Assembly (NCBI GenBank): GCA_034509495.1
Contig: CM067510.1
Location: forward strand, 33,204,102-33,268,101
Direction: 5' to 3'
From: Acestrorhynchus altus
Taxonomy: Eukaryota; Chordata; Actinopteri; Characiformes; Acestrorhynchidae
Length of the DNA: 64,000 bases
The notes beneath the pieces are model-generated. The model searched no databases. It was not told where the DNA came from and worked only from the letters and a program-made list of their open reading frames with translations. Below, piece by piece: positions 34,001-44,589 of this stretch. Position 1 is the stretch's first letter. Each line of letters begins with the position of its first letter. The translations under genes were made by a program, and so were the position numbers.

Positions 34001-37000
34001 CTCAGGAGCTCATTCTTTCGGTCACTGCCCAAAGCTCATGCCAGAGGTGAGAGTTGACCGTAGATTGACCGGTAAACTGAGAGCCTTTCTTTTTGGCTCT
34101 GCTCCCTCTTCACCGGCTCAGAGTCCGCAGCGCTGCAGACGCTGCCCCCCTCCACCTGTCAACATCCCGCTCCATCTTTCCCTCACTCGTGAACAAACTC
34201 TTGAGATAGCTGAACTCCTCCACCGCGTGTCCGAGGATGATCTGTTATTGTTACAGGACTCGAGTGGGTCTTTACCTTGTGTTTATAAACCACACTCTCT
34301 CTGCAGGCTTGAATTCATCTATGCAGGCCATGTCACTGTCCATCACACCTTCACAGACCGCAGCCTGGCGCAAGCAAATTTTCGAACAGCTCAGCGAGAG
34401 GTCAAAGAGAGAAATGGAAAACTTCCGGCATTACGAGCAGGCCATCGAACAGGTGCTGTTTAAACAGAGAGTCCGACGACTCGGAATCTGACCGTTATTC
34501 CTCTTGTTCTGTCTGGTTTGTGCGTTGGTTTATTTCTGTCGTTTCTGTTTTTGATAGAACACTCCATCAGGAGTAAATGCAAATGTCCACAAAGTAAGAC
34601 TTTAAGAAAGTAGCCTAGAACCAGAAAGCTTGTTTATACGCTTCTCCTCGTAGCGTCGGCTGTAGATGTTTTTTTTTTTTTTTGTTCTTCACTGTGATTT
34701 AAAGCAGCTAAATCGTCATTACGTATTTATATTTATCTCTCTATATTCATCTCTCTCTCTCTCTTTCACCCTCCTTCAGTCCGTTTGGGTGAAGAAGGGC
34801 ACCATGCAGTGGTGGAGGGACTGGAAGCCTCACAAGTGGGTGGATGTGCAGTTTGCGCTGGAGCAGTTCTCAGGACCCGAGGGCAACAAGGACGGAATCC
34901 TGTTTATATACTACACCTTTAATGAGGAGAAGAAGGTGATTGGAATAAAAAAAAACATGTTTCATTGGCATAAAATATCAAATTTTTTACTGAATCTGAG
35001 GCAGTGCCAACTTTCTATGTTTGTATATTATGATGGGGCTACAAATTCAAATTCAAATGAACAAAATGCATTTATCTACATGCAATACAAACGTTTTAAT
35101 AAGCAGTTTTCTGTCTGTACAGATGCTGTTATGACTGAAATGTATGAACGATTTACGCTCAAATAACCCAATGTGTCCGTGTCACATACGGCGTAATTCA
35201 TCTCTGCACCACATCAGCGCCGACAAATCCAGCTAAATACGTAAAGGATTTGAGGGAATATATAAAGCATCTCGAATTCACACCGGACGAATATAACCCG
35301 AGCTGACGCAGTAAAAAAGACTTTCCTCACCTCCCCGCGTCCAACTAATCTGTCCAAATAGGGCTCGAGAACGCAGCTGAGGTGGCGTCGAGGCGACTTT
35401 GTAACCTTACGTCTTCCCTTTTCTTTTTCCTCCCAGTATCTTCATGCGTTCATTAACGAAGTAACCATCCTGGTGCCGGTGCTCAACGAGTCCAAGCACA
35501 CGTTTGCCATCTACACGGCCGAGAGGACCAAGCAGAGGTGGCCCATCCGGCTTGCCGCCGCCACCGAGCTGGAGATGTACGACTGGGTATGGAAATGGCT
35601 CGCTGTTATTTGTGATGGAATTCATGCAGGTAGTGATGAGTAGTTAAGCTGAAGATCATCTAAATGGTTCGCAGTAGAACATCGTTAGTCGGAACACTCG
35701 TCAAACCTGCTGATTTGTCTTACCCCGCGACGAGCCTCAACCTGTGCATGTCGCAGTTTAAACAGGCAGACTGCGTGTATCCTGCTGTTCCTGTTTTTCA
35801 GTGACTGTTTCTGTGTGTGTCCTCTCAGCTGGCCCTGCTCAGCGTGTCCTGCTGCGACTCCCGAGGTATTCACGGCCCACCCTCCAAACAGGCCATCTGG
35901 TCTGTAACCTGTAAAGGAGACATATTTGTCAGTGAGCCGATGCCAGCCCTGGAGGCTTCTCCGTACCCAACGCCCTGCGACCAAATGTTAGTCTTCCTTC
36001 TGTCACAACCTGTGGTTTGTCGTAATATCTGATACATGGATTGTGTGATTCCTTGGGTTGAAAATGCATCGTGGATTAGAAATGATTGATGTTCAGCATC
36101 TGCGCTCGTTTTTACTTTCAGACTTAACAGACGCGGCCTGTTGGTTAGGGTTCTTGTGCTCTGTATGACACCCAAAATACTAGTATAGGAGTGATAATAT
36201 TGATTAACGGAGATGACGCTGCAATCAGGAATGTTCAAACCTGATCCCGGAGATCTTCTGACCTGGGGACACTTAGGATATTCAAAGCCATCTTTGATCA
36301 TCATATATTCCAAGCCTCGGTCGTAATTGGCAGCTGCAGACCTGCAGTACGGCACTCTCAGCCCCACATCATCGTTCACAGTGAAGTGCGCCTCTAGTGG
36401 TCCGTTTGAGAACTGCACTCACACTTCAGTGACGTTTTTAAGCATCAGAGTGAACAGATTATGGAGTAAAGGTGCTTTGAAGTGCACCTCTGCATGGTGT
36501 CTGTGCAGTGTGTGATTGATAAAGACCTCTGATTGGCTGATTTCTCCCCTGCCCTCTGAAAGGAGGGAGACGAGCAGAGCTTGAGGATGGATCTAGTCTT
36601 TAAGAACTCAGCGTTTTGGAGATACAAGGCTTTTGTCTTCTAAAGACATTAGAAAGGGGTTGCAGATAAACTCTGCCGGGTTGTGAATCAGGATGGGCAG
36701 GATGGGGGTAAAGGTCTGTGTTTTATGATTTACAGTGTGAATGTGTTTTCATGTTGGACAGGTTCTGGCGACAGGTTGGAGGTCACCTGCGTGTTGTGGA
36801 GTGTAACAGTCTGGGAGTGGTCTGGGGGATCGGTTATGACCACACGGCGTGGGTCCACTCAGGGGGTTATGGAGGAGGCTTCTTTCAAGGTGAACCAGCT
36901 GTAGGTTGTAGCTGTAACTGAATTTTGGAAATGACTCTTCAGTTAATGACCTAATCGAAAACGAGTTTGTGCTCCTTGGCAAATATCACAGCTTATAAAC

Positions 37001-38187
37001 GCCGGCGCTCCACACGAGGACGTCATCCACAGCTGACCTTAATAAGTCCGTTTTGAAAACTGATCTTATTCTCAGGCTTTTTCCCCTCAAATGGTATTTT
37101 GTGTGTTGTTTTGGTTGTTCGGTGGTTTGTGTTCTTTTGTTTTATATCGGTCGGTTTATCTGAGATTGTCCAGCACTTTGTCTGACCTTTATAGTCTTTT
37201 AAATGAAATAAAATGGACTTGACTTACCGATGATTGCGACCAAAGTTTGAAAAATAATTTCTCTCATATCCAGGGCTGTCCAGCAGCACGGATAACATCT
37301 ACACACAGTCCGATGTGAAGAGTGTGTACATATACGAGAATCAGCGCTGGAACCCCGTCACTGGCTACACCAACAGGTACATGTGCAGTGTTACACGGTG
37401 CATGGCCTGGAATGGGATTTGTGTGCACTCACTGCACTGCACTGCCACTCTGTCTCCTGCAGGGGTCTCCCTACAGACCGCTATATGTGGAGTGATGCTT
37501 CAGGCCTCAAAGAGTGTACCAAAGCCAACACTAAACCCCCGTCCCCGCACTGGACGTGGGTATGTGAAGCTGCTAATGTCACAGAATGTCGTGGATCCTG
37601 TACATAATAAAAGCCTGTGGAGTTCATGTTTTTTTAGGTTTTGTTGATTATTATTGTTATATTTGTTTTACGTCTGATTTATTTGCCCCGATTATGATCC
37701 ATTTTCTAAAGAAGGAGCTGATGAAGGAAATGGAGAGAGAGCGCTTGTCCTGGTGGTTTGTGATGGTAGTGTGTGTGTTTGGCAGGTGTTGGATTGGGCT
37801 GTGGACTACAGTGTTTCAGGAGGAACAGACAGAGAGGGCTGGCAGTATGCAGCTGATTTTCCAGCGTATGTTAATTCTCTTACTGTGGTCCAGATTTCTG
37901 ATGCTTTGTGTGTTTGAGAGTCTCCTTTATTATTTTTGTTGAATAACTTTTATTTACTTTTTCAGGTCATACCACGGTCATAAAACAATGAAGGACTTCG
38001 TCCGTCGCCGGCGTTGGGCCAGGTATCTGTCTATCTCTCTCTCTCTCGCTCTCTCTGTCTCTGTGTCTCTCTCTCTGTCTCTCTCTCTGTCTCTGTGTCT
38101 GTCTCTGTGTGTCTCTCTCTCTGTCTCTGTGTGTCTCTGTCTGTCTCTCTCTCTCTCTCTTTCTGTCTCTCTCTCTCTGTCTGTCTG

Positions 38188-38225
<38 letters not shown>

Positions 38226-39048
38226 CCTCGATCGAGGGGGGTCGTGGGCTCCTCTCCCAGAATTATCAGTATTTTTTCCAGTTCTGAGTGTTGATTAGAA
38301 TTTATTGCATATAATAAATGACCACACACTCACTCCTCCTCGCTCTCACACTGACCACACACTTGCTGCTCCCCACTCTCTCACTGACCACACACTCACT
38401 CCTCCTCGGTCTCGCACTGACCACACACTCGCTCCTCCTCGCTCTCGCACTGACCACACACTCGCTCCTGTGGGCAGTCAGGACTGTTTAATCTTGTCCA
38501 TTTCTATGGCCAGGCTGTGGTCACTGAGACAGTGCTTGGTCAGGTATTCTTGTTTTATTAAACAAAGGTCTGAATTTGATTCTCCCAGTGTTCTAGATAC
38601 CTGTTCTTACTGTTAGCAGTGAGCTGGTTGGTGTTTAGACTGGGGCTGAGGGTCAGTGCTGTGTTGTGTACTAGGACCCATTTCAGGGTCAGAGTGTGTC
38701 AAAACCAGCTGACTGAGGGGACTCTGTTCAGGGGTCAGTTTTTAGCTCTGTAGCAGTGTGTGTGTATGGTGATTGGTCTGATCATTTCCACTCTCTTCTG
38801 TACTAAACAGGAAGTGTAAGCTCACCACAACCGGTCCATGGCAGGAAGTTCCACCCATCCCTCTGAGTGATGTCACCATCCTGCCATGTGGGCCAAAGAA
38901 CCCGGTGGAGCAGGTGCCTCTGTGGGCCATCAGTAACAAGGGGGACGTGCTCTGTCGCCTGGGGGTCACTTCTCTCACTCCTGCTGTAAGATTACACTGC
39001 TTACAACTTCGGGAAACCACTGGTTGAGTGTCCAGTAATGCCACAGCC

Positions 39049-39114
<66 letters not shown>

Positions 39115-41434
39115 CGCGTGCGTGCGCGTGCGTGCGTGTGTGTGCGTGTGTGTGCGTGTGCGTGTGTGTGTGTTTTTTCCATATGGCTTCTAGGGAACCT
39201 CATGGCTCCACATAGGGACAGACCAGCCTTTCAAGTCCATCTCCATCGGAGGGGTGTGTCAAGTGTGGGCGATTGCCAGGGACGGCTCAGCATTCTACAG
39301 GGGGTCCGTGTCCCCCCAAAATCTTGCAGGTGCCACACTGATCAGCTAGTCCTTCTTTCAGCATCTGCTTTTCAGTTCTTCAGTAGATTCTGGACTCTTG
39401 TTTGCACACAAACAGTTCAACTTCCCTTTGATTTAACTTAGTCATGCGTGGCTTGCTGATCATGCTGACCGCAGCAGTGTTAGAACAGCATCAATCATCC
39501 ACCCCTGTGTGTACTTACAGGAGACTGCTGGTACCACATCCCCTCCCCTAACAGACAGAAGCTCAAACAGGTGTCTGTGGGTAGGACATCGGTTTACACA
39601 GTGGATGAAAATGGTAAGACCACCATTACCACTGATTTATGCCTCGTGTGCTGTAATTAAAGGTGTGTTGCATTAAAGCTGAATGTGAAGGCTCTCACAA
39701 TCGTTTTGCGGTGTGCAGGAAACCTGTGGTATCGTCAGGGTGTGACTCCCAGCTACCCGCAGGGCTCTTCTTGGGAGCACATCTCTAACAATGTACGGAA
39801 AGTGTCTGTGGGACCTCTGGACCAGGTCTGTGTATATACATGCTGTCTGATTTTTGTCTGAGTCCTTCAAAGCTGTCCTCAGTACATAACCTCTGGACCT
39901 GAACTCACCCAGCAGTGCTGTAGTAGACGTCCCTACAGAACCTCCAGTCCCTATCTCTACTGGTCTAACATACACCTGTCACCCACGCTCTCACCTCCAC
40001 CACCACATCTGCATATCTCCGCTTTTCCCTTTCATAAGCCTCAACTTCATCTTCGTATGGAACCATCAGTTCGATAAAATAAGCATCGGGCCTCAGTGTT
40101 GTTACAGTGTAGTTTAGTACCTACATCTGGAAACAGCTCCTAATCTCATGCATCCCTCCATTTACCAACAGTTCTCCACTGCACTGCCCCGCCCCCACGC
40201 ACAAATCTAATCACCCTGCTGCCACTAACAATGGCTGTGTTGTTAACTTCTAACCGTTTCTTATCACCATGCATTTGCTGAAGCCCTAAGTACCTGATTA
40301 TGCCTCCATGTGTAGCGACCTTGTGACAAACTAACCTTTCATGTTGATAAAATGTGTTTCCCAGTCCCAACACACATTTTACAACCCGGGTCTTCATCTG
40401 CCCGCTGGCCAAGCTTTTATGGAGTTGGGAGGACATCATAAGTAGCTCCCAGATTGATACAACTCGCATCCAAAACCCATAACTCTCACCAAGTGATTCT
40501 GTGCTTCTCTACATCTCATCCACTACCCATTTCTATGCAGGTTGAGCATCAGCCCCGCCCCCTCTCTCTGATCAGTCAGAGTCTTGAATGCAGGTTGAGC
40601 ATCAGCCCCGCCCCCTCTCTCTGATCAGTCAGAGTCTGTATGCAGGTTGAGCATCAGCCCCGCCCCCTCTCTCTGATCAGTCAGAGTCTGTATGCAGGTT
40701 GAGCGTCAGCCCCGCCCCCTCTCTCTGATCAGAGTCTGTATGCAGGTTGAGCATCAGCCCCGCCCCCTCTCTCTGATCAGTCAGAGTCTGTATGCAGGTT
40801 TTCTGAACTGAAATAATCACTGATAATTCATCACACACTGATGAGATCATGGTTTGATGGGGGTTTGTTGTTGTCGGAGTTATGAAGTATTTGTATCTGT
40901 TAAGCAAGCAGTTTAGATGCATGTTTACAGTGATGTTCAGTTTCCAGTCTCAGATTTATGCTGTGATCGTTCTTTAAGGCCTAATGAAAGTGTTGCTTTG
41001 CTGTTTCAGGTGTGGATCATTGCAGATAAGGTCCAAGGCAGCCACAGTCTGAGCTGCGGAACAGTTTGCCACAGACTGGGTGTTCAGCCCATGGAGCCCA
41101 AAGGCCAGTCGTGGGACTACGGCATTGGGGTGAGCTTTCAGAAACGGCTGTGTCCAATTTGGGTGGACCGGTGGGTCAGTGCTGCTGAGGTGGCACGAGG
41201 GCGACCTAAAGCATCACAAACAGAAGCTTCAGAGATGTCTTGGTTCATGCCAGTCTTCCTTTCTTTCTCTCAATGCAGGGTGGTTGGGACCATATCACAG
41301 TGCGAGGAAATGCCGTGGAGGCTCCCCGGATCCGCATGCCATCAGTGGCCGACAACGCCAACAACTCGGCGCCACGCAGCCCGCTGTTGAGCAGGGAGCA
41401 GTCTGAAATGAATGGCAATGCTGTAGGATGTTAA
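26373..41434 (+). CDS. tecpr1: TECPR1, tectonin beta-propeller repeat protein 1, complete (24 coding exons, 1196 aa)
   Basis: All 24 exons join in phase from ATG 26373 (context ACC-ATG-C) to TAA 41432-41434. The 3591 nt CDS gives 1196 residues; human TECPR1 has 1165. Order: TECPR repeats, dysferlin-type DysF domain, TECPR repeats, disordered acidic linker, PH domain, second TECPR/DysF region, C-terminal TECPR repeats. Similarity to human is high throughout (for example DWYVDENFGGEPTEKG, HKWVDVQFALEQF, NQRWNPVTGY). In other vertebrates TECPR1 sits on lysosomes and autophagosomes, binds ATG12-ATG5 through the linker, and drives LC3 lipidation at sphingomyelin-exposing damaged membranes through the N-terminal DysF domain. 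Trp154, reported (from memory) as needed for sphingomyelin binding, is present in DKKW. No frameshift or missing exon was found. Confidence 0.97.
27896..27945. repeat. (GT)25 tract abutting a TECPR1 splice acceptor
   Basis: A perfect GT run ends 8 nt before the AG of the exon beginning at 27954. The whole intron is only 120 nt. Confidence 0.95.
28928..32526 (+). CDS. tecpr1: TECPR1 exons 6-9: TECPR repeats after the DysF domain
   Basis: Exons are 28928-29102 (VWFRDGIHYVNPEGSVWEEV), 29405-29505 (SSWVVVESPSPDVGAIHVAV), 29626-29727 (VWFRRGVNSHNPCGSGWIAM) and 32378-32526 (VWGVSCEDRAVYFRQGVT). Each carries the tectonin pattern VWFR-G-x6-NPxGxxW, blades of a beta-propeller. They cover residues 219-393. 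The 2.65 kb intron 29728-32377 contains a GC-box minisatellite element. Confidence 0.96.
29900..30547 (+). mobile_element. Element with GC-box minisatellite (array C) and piggyBac-like tail
   Basis: Three 52 bp units lie at 29938-30088. The tail runs to GGTTCTGAAGGTTAAG at 30532-30547. The left flank (TAATTCAGCTCAGAAATCTG) matches, inverted, the flank of array D at about 40800-40840. Confidence 0.65.
30548..32377. other. TECPR1 intron remainder, no gene recognised
   Basis: Several short open frames on both strands show no recognisable domain and no consistent splice context. AT-rich sequence dominates 31830-32270. Confidence 0.5.
32835..34452 (+). CDS. tecpr1: TECPR1 exons 10-11: disordered linker with ATG5-interacting region, and pre-PH helix
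   Basis: 32835-33382 is the largest exon (548 nt). It begins AGCFFGGEV, runs through an acidic, Pro-rich, low-complexity linker (residues 394-576), and includes SNVDLEEAQTHLTV, the counterpart of the human WTNIDLKEAKK stretch in the region mapped as binding ATG5. It ends HPLWAWVSGGGCAVD. 34307-34452 gives AMSLSITPSQTAAWRKQIFE and SKREMENFRHYEQAIEQ, a conserved helix before the PH domain. The intron between them holds a LINE-like repeat at about 33725-34250. Confidence 0.95.
33725..34250. mobile_element. LINE-like repeat fragment in TECPR1 intron
   Basis: GGAGGCATCTTGACGTGGAG, CGGCTCTACTCTGAGCCCCT and GCTCATTCTTTCGGTCACTG are stretches I recognise from a very common teleost non-LTR repeat. 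The exact family is not certain. Open frames across it are incidental. Confidence 0.55.
34780..35986 (+). CDS. tecpr1: TECPR1 exons 12-14: PH domain
   Basis: Exons are 34780-34935 (SVWVKKGTMQWWRDWKPHKW), 35437-35586 (LVPVLNESKHTFAIYTAERT then LAAATELEMYDW) and 35829-35986 (LALLSVSCCDSRG then AIWSVTCKGDIFVSE). Residues 626-745 or so form the PH fold, ending in the Trp-containing C-terminal helix. In human this domain binds PtdIns(4)P or PtdIns(3)P once ATG12-ATG5 is engaged. The last exon already starts the second propeller. Confidence 0.95.
36040..36740. other. TECPR1 intron, no gene recognised
   Basis: This non-coding intron lies between the exons ending at 35986 and starting at 36762. No repeat family was recognised. 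Confidence 0.4.
36762..38022 (+). CDS. tecpr1: TECPR1 exons 15-19: second TECPR/DysF region
   Basis: Exons are 36762-36889 (FWRQVGGHLRVVECNSLGVV, GYDHTAWVHSGGYGGGFFQ), 37274-37376 (SDVKSVYIYENQRWNPVTGY), 37463-37559 (GLPTDRYMWSDASGLKECTK), 37786-37865 (VLDWAVDYSVSGGTDREGWQ) and 37966-38022 (GHKTMKDFVRRRRWAR). The NQRWNPVTGY...GWQYAADFPASY...VRRRRWAR series is a second DysF pair. Exon 38022 is followed directly by a CT-rich tract inside the intron. Confidence 0.96.
38028..38225. repeat. CT/CTGT-rich polypyrimidine tract beside a TECPR1 donor
   Basis: About 200 nt of almost pure pyrimidine on the transcribed sense strand (CTCTCTCTGTCTCTGTGTCT and variants) begin 6 nt after the exon end at 38022. 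Confidence 0.95.
38321..38470. repeat. ~36 bp minisatellite in TECPR1 intron
   Basis: Four to five units of ACTGACCACACACTCGCTCC plus TCCTCGCTCTCGC form an in-frame repeat (DHTLAPPRSRT) with no sign of being translated. Confidence 0.85.
38811..41434 (+). CDS. tecpr1: TECPR1 exons 20-25: C-terminal TECPR repeats
   Basis: Exons are 38811-38985 (LWAISNKGDVLCRLGVTSLT), 39194-39329 (GTSWLHIGTDQPFKSISIGG), 39521-39613 (GDCWYHIPSPNRQKLKQVSV), 39719-39825 (NLWYRQGVTPSYPQGSSWEH), 41010-41129 (VWIIADKVQGSHSLSCGTVC) and 41279-41434 (GGWDHITVRGNAVEAPRIRM, ending AVGC-stop). Each blade shows the LWYRxGVTxxxPxGxSWEH pattern. The last exon tail after NAVEAP is poorly conserved compared with human but also ends in Cys. 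Confidence 0.96.
39053..39173. repeat. TG repeat with CG interruptions in a TECPR1 intron
   Basis: About 120 nt of alternating purine-pyrimidine, the last 65 nt with TGCG/CGCG steps, fill most of the 208 nt intron between exons 38985 and 39194. Confidence 0.95.
40541..40800 (-). repeat. GC-box minisatellite (array D), inverted
   Basis: Five units carry CAGCCCCGCCCCCTCTCTCT on the plus strand. No tail is attached. It sits in the TECPR1 intron before the exon at 41010. Confidence 0.9.
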
Positions 41435-41904
41435 CACCATTCCTCTCCTCCACACTCTTCTCTGCATTTGTAGCGTTTACGTCCATTACCTCCCCTTTGA
41501 TCTCCGAAGCTAATGTATGGAGGAATAGTCACTCCAACTTCAGTGATGTTTAGCCTGTAAGTCTTCTCTAGCTGGACCTTCTCATCATGCTGAAACGGAG
41601 CTCTCCCAATCCCACACTAAAGTCTTGGACCTACCAGAGACGGAAACCTTTGGGGGCAGCTTCCTAGACGGTACGGTGTTATTTTACTGCCAAAAGTCCA
41701 GTGATTTTATTTTTTTATGTGAGCGCACAGTTATGAGGCACTCACTTGGTTTCATTTGTTCACTTGTGAAATATAGATGTGCACTCTCGAGAGTGCGCAC
41801 TCTCGGATATGAGCGGCTCCAGTACGATTGGTGCGTTCTTGTTGCGTTTTGTAAGCATGCACAAATTTCTCCTGCTCTCTCTCCCTCTCTCTCTCTCTCT
41901 CTCC

Positions 41905-41978
<74 letters not shown>

Positions 41979-43330
41979 AAAAAAACACATTGGACTGCTC
42001 CCTCCTGTCCCCTGCAGAGGAGCGACAGCAAGGATTTAATTGGTCAGTGCCAATTACCAGCTTCTGATTGCGCGAGAGCACAGAATGGTGCGCAAGCCCC
42101 CAAAGTGTAAGAACACACCAATCGTACCTGAGAGAGCACAGTTCCACACGAGAGCAAAGCCAGTCTGAGCGAGAGCAGGTTTATGATTCACACGTGAACC
42201 AATGAAAGTCATGCATTAAAAAAAACAATCGACCGCTGGCAGTAAAACAACGTCATAAGACGGGTTGAACCCAGTCCTGGAGTACTTTGTATCGGAGACG
42301 TTTCTCATTGAAAGCAAAATCTAGTCCATGACTAGGCTCAGTCTCTGTCCAGGAAATTGGCCCGTGTGGTCTTTTTATGTTTTTAAATTTGTATTTATTT
42401 ATTTATTTATTTGTGGTCGGTGTCTGTGGTTCCGTGCGGTTCTTTTTTTTCTTCTTCTTCGTTTTATTTGGTTTCAGGGGCAGAGAATACAGACAGGGTT
42501 CACAACATGTAGTAAACAGTAAGTGTGTGCTACACACTCTCAGATCCTAAACACCACAGAGAAAACACGGTAGCACACATTTTACAGAGCGGATCGCTGA
42601 CGACCAGAGCGTCCAAACAAAGAGACTGAAGAGCACTGAGACGCGCACGCAGGTCGGACCGTTGTTAAATAAATAAATAAGAACGAGTTCGGCCAGAAGG
42701 GGACCTGCGGTGGCGTCCAGTCTTCAGTCTGGTCAGGCGGCTGCACGGAAGTTCGACCGCTGCTTTGAGTCATTGTGAGTCACTGTCAGATACGTGTGCA
42801 ATACTTTCAGCATGTAGACAATGATAGGGTGTTTATTTTCTCAGGAAATAGAAGACTCCTTCAAACTCCCAGTGTGCATTTCACCTACGGTCACACTCAA
42901 AGGCAGCACAAACGAGGAGAGTTTGGACACCATATTTATTTCTCATCTCTGAAAGGTGATTTGGTCAGTGCTACGGTCAGTGGCACTGGACTTTTATTTT
43001 GGCATTGTGAAATGAACGGCTGGTTGCGAGTACTGATTTCAGGGCATTGTTTATAGGTACAGATGTAAATATGATAAAGGCTTTATGATTGAATTTATTG
43101 GTGCACTACGTGAATAATGGTGTGCTAATGCCAGTAGACATTGTTGTGAGGAGTAAATGTGACCGTAAAGGTACAGTTTTGACCATGTTTCTGTCTACAT
43201 TCCGTCCTGAAATGTGTGTTAAAGGCTTTTAAGGAGAAAGGCTTCGATTGTTTCTAGCGTCCATATTTAATTTGATGTGAAAACACAGGTTAAAAAAAAA
43301 ACAACAAAACAAACAATAAAGCTGCACTGT
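41435..43330 (+). other. TECPR1 3' region: long 3'UTR candidate with CT/CA repeat and AATAAA
   Basis: No coding sequence is seen. A CT-CA-CT microsatellite spans about 41877-41973, followed by A9. Overlapping perfect palindromes lie at 41781-41805. The first clear polyadenylation signal is AATAAA at 43315-43320, 1.9 kb after the stop. Whether the transcript extends that far is not known. Confidence 0.35.
41877..41984. repeat. CT/CA/CT compound microsatellite
   Basis: CT-rich, then (CA)n, then (CT)n and A9 lie in the TECPR1 3' region. Confidence 0.95.
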
Positions 43331-44034
43331 AATTGTTAGGTCCATTAAAACACACCTCTCAGTGTTGATATCTGCATGGCCTGTGCACTTTCAATAAATG
43401 TGGCTATAAATAATATTCATGGTTTACTTTCAGTCATTCCAATGATTCTCCATCTGCTGGATAATGGACAAAGGTGTGTTGGTCCCAGTTCCATGACGTT
43501 GCAGCAAACAATGCTTTCCGTCATTGCGACACGTGACGACGGTGAAGGGCTGCGGTTTGGCAGACAAGACTATTTGACATAAACAACCTTCATGAAGTAA
43601 ACTCAAGTTCCACGGTGCATTCAGGTGGTCCGTTAAGGTGGAAGAACTCAACAGATCTGATCTTCTGGGATGGGCCACGCTGCGGTAAACAGACCGCTCC
43701 TATTAATGTTCAGCATCTTAATCACAAAACGCAAGTGCGACTGAAAGACCAGCTCACGCTACCACGTTCACGTGGAATCAGGGAAATGTTACAGTTGATA
43801 AGGTCACAGCTATTTGAGTGGATGAGTTGACGAGGACCAGCTGAACGCACCGAAAGACTTTTGTCTCCATGATGAGCTTCTCTATAGGGTCACATTGGAC
43901 CATCTTCCAGTCTTTGAGCCCAGCATCACCCAAACTTTCCTCCCACAGTGCGCTTTCCGTGGTGTCCGCAGCATTTCCATTCAGGTCTGTATTGAGTCAC
44001 TGGGGCTGGACATGGCAGCAGGCCAGAGTTTGGG
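43331..44034. other. Gap between convergent TECPR1 and BHLHA15 ends
   Basis: No coding sequence is recognised. It should hold the BHLHA15 3'UTR; no strong minus-strand AATAAA was identified within it, and the nearest TTTATT on the plus strand is near 43095. Confidence 0.4.
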
Positions 44035-44589
44035 TTAGCTGCTGTGGTTGAGGCTGTGGATCTGGCCCAGGTACTTGGAGAGGTCTCCCTGGCCTTTCTT
44101 ATCGTCCTCAAAGTGCTGCTGGTAGAGTTGGAGGAGCTTGGATGGGTTCTCCTCACCCTGAGTCCCCTCGGGCAGGCAGGCACCGGACATGCCGAGGATG
44201 ATGGCAGTCAAGGCTTTGATGTAGTTCTTGGCCAATGTAAGAGTCTCTATCTTGGAGAGCTTTTTGTCCATTTTGACATGTGGGATGGCCTCCCGCAGAG
44301 CCTGGAAAGCGTTGTTGAGTTTGTGCATCCTCTGCCGCTCCCTCTCGTTACTCTCCAGCCTGCGGACGTTGCGCTCCTTGGTGCTGCTGTGCTGGCGGCG
44401 CCGGCGCCTCGTACCCATTCTGGAGCTACCCTCTGCCTTCAGACCCTTCCACGACCGCCCCAGCTGGACAGAGGCTTCTGAGCCCTCCTGCTCACTAGAG
44501 CCTGGCTCTGTCTCCAGCTGAAAGTCAGGGTGCTCCTGCTCTGTCCAGGAGTGTCTGGTCCTCTTTGACCCCTTCCCTTTGGACTTCAT
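44035..44589 (-). CDS. bhlha15: BHLHA15 (MIST1), bHLH transcription factor, single coding exon, 184 aa
   Basis: An uninterrupted frame runs from ATG at 44589 to TAA at 44037-44035. Residues 76-130 are the bHLH: basic region RRLESNERERQRMH (the Asn-Glu-Arg-Glu-Arg DNA contacts are intact), helix 1 KLNNAFQALREAIPHVK, a short loop MDKKLSK, helix 2 IETLTLAKNYIKALTAIIL. This is near-identical to mammalian MIST1. The N-terminus is basic and low-complexity (RRRRRQH), and the C-terminus ends GQIHSLNHSS (human TQIHSFREGT). Human is 189 residues. MIST1 binds E-boxes as a homodimer and scales up the secretory apparatus in acinar, chief and plasma cells. The gene converges with TECPR1, as recalled for human. 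Confidence 0.97.
   Translation of the reverse strand: MKSKGKGSKRTRHSWTEQEHPDFQLETEPGSSEQEGSEASVQLGRSWKGLKAEGSSRMGTRRRRRQHSSTKERNVRRLESNERERQRMHKLNNAFQALREAIPHVKMDKKLSKIETLTLAKNYIKALTAIILGMSGACLPEGTQGEENPSKLLQLYQQHFEDDKKGQGDLSKYLGQIHSLNHSS

Noticed and set aside
33957..34463. 168-codon frame upstream of a TECPR1 exon
   Set aside because: Most of it is a LINE-like dispersed repeat. The real exon (34307-34452) is read in another frame that matches TECPR1.
37988..38298. Ser/Leu-rich frames on the plus strand and Arg/Glu-rich frames on the minus strand
   Set aside because: They arise from the CT-rich microsatellite inside a TECPR1 intron.
44044..44521. Plus-strand frames of 145 and 97 codons across BHLHA15
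   Set aside because: They are shadows of the strongly conserved minus-strand bHLH gene.
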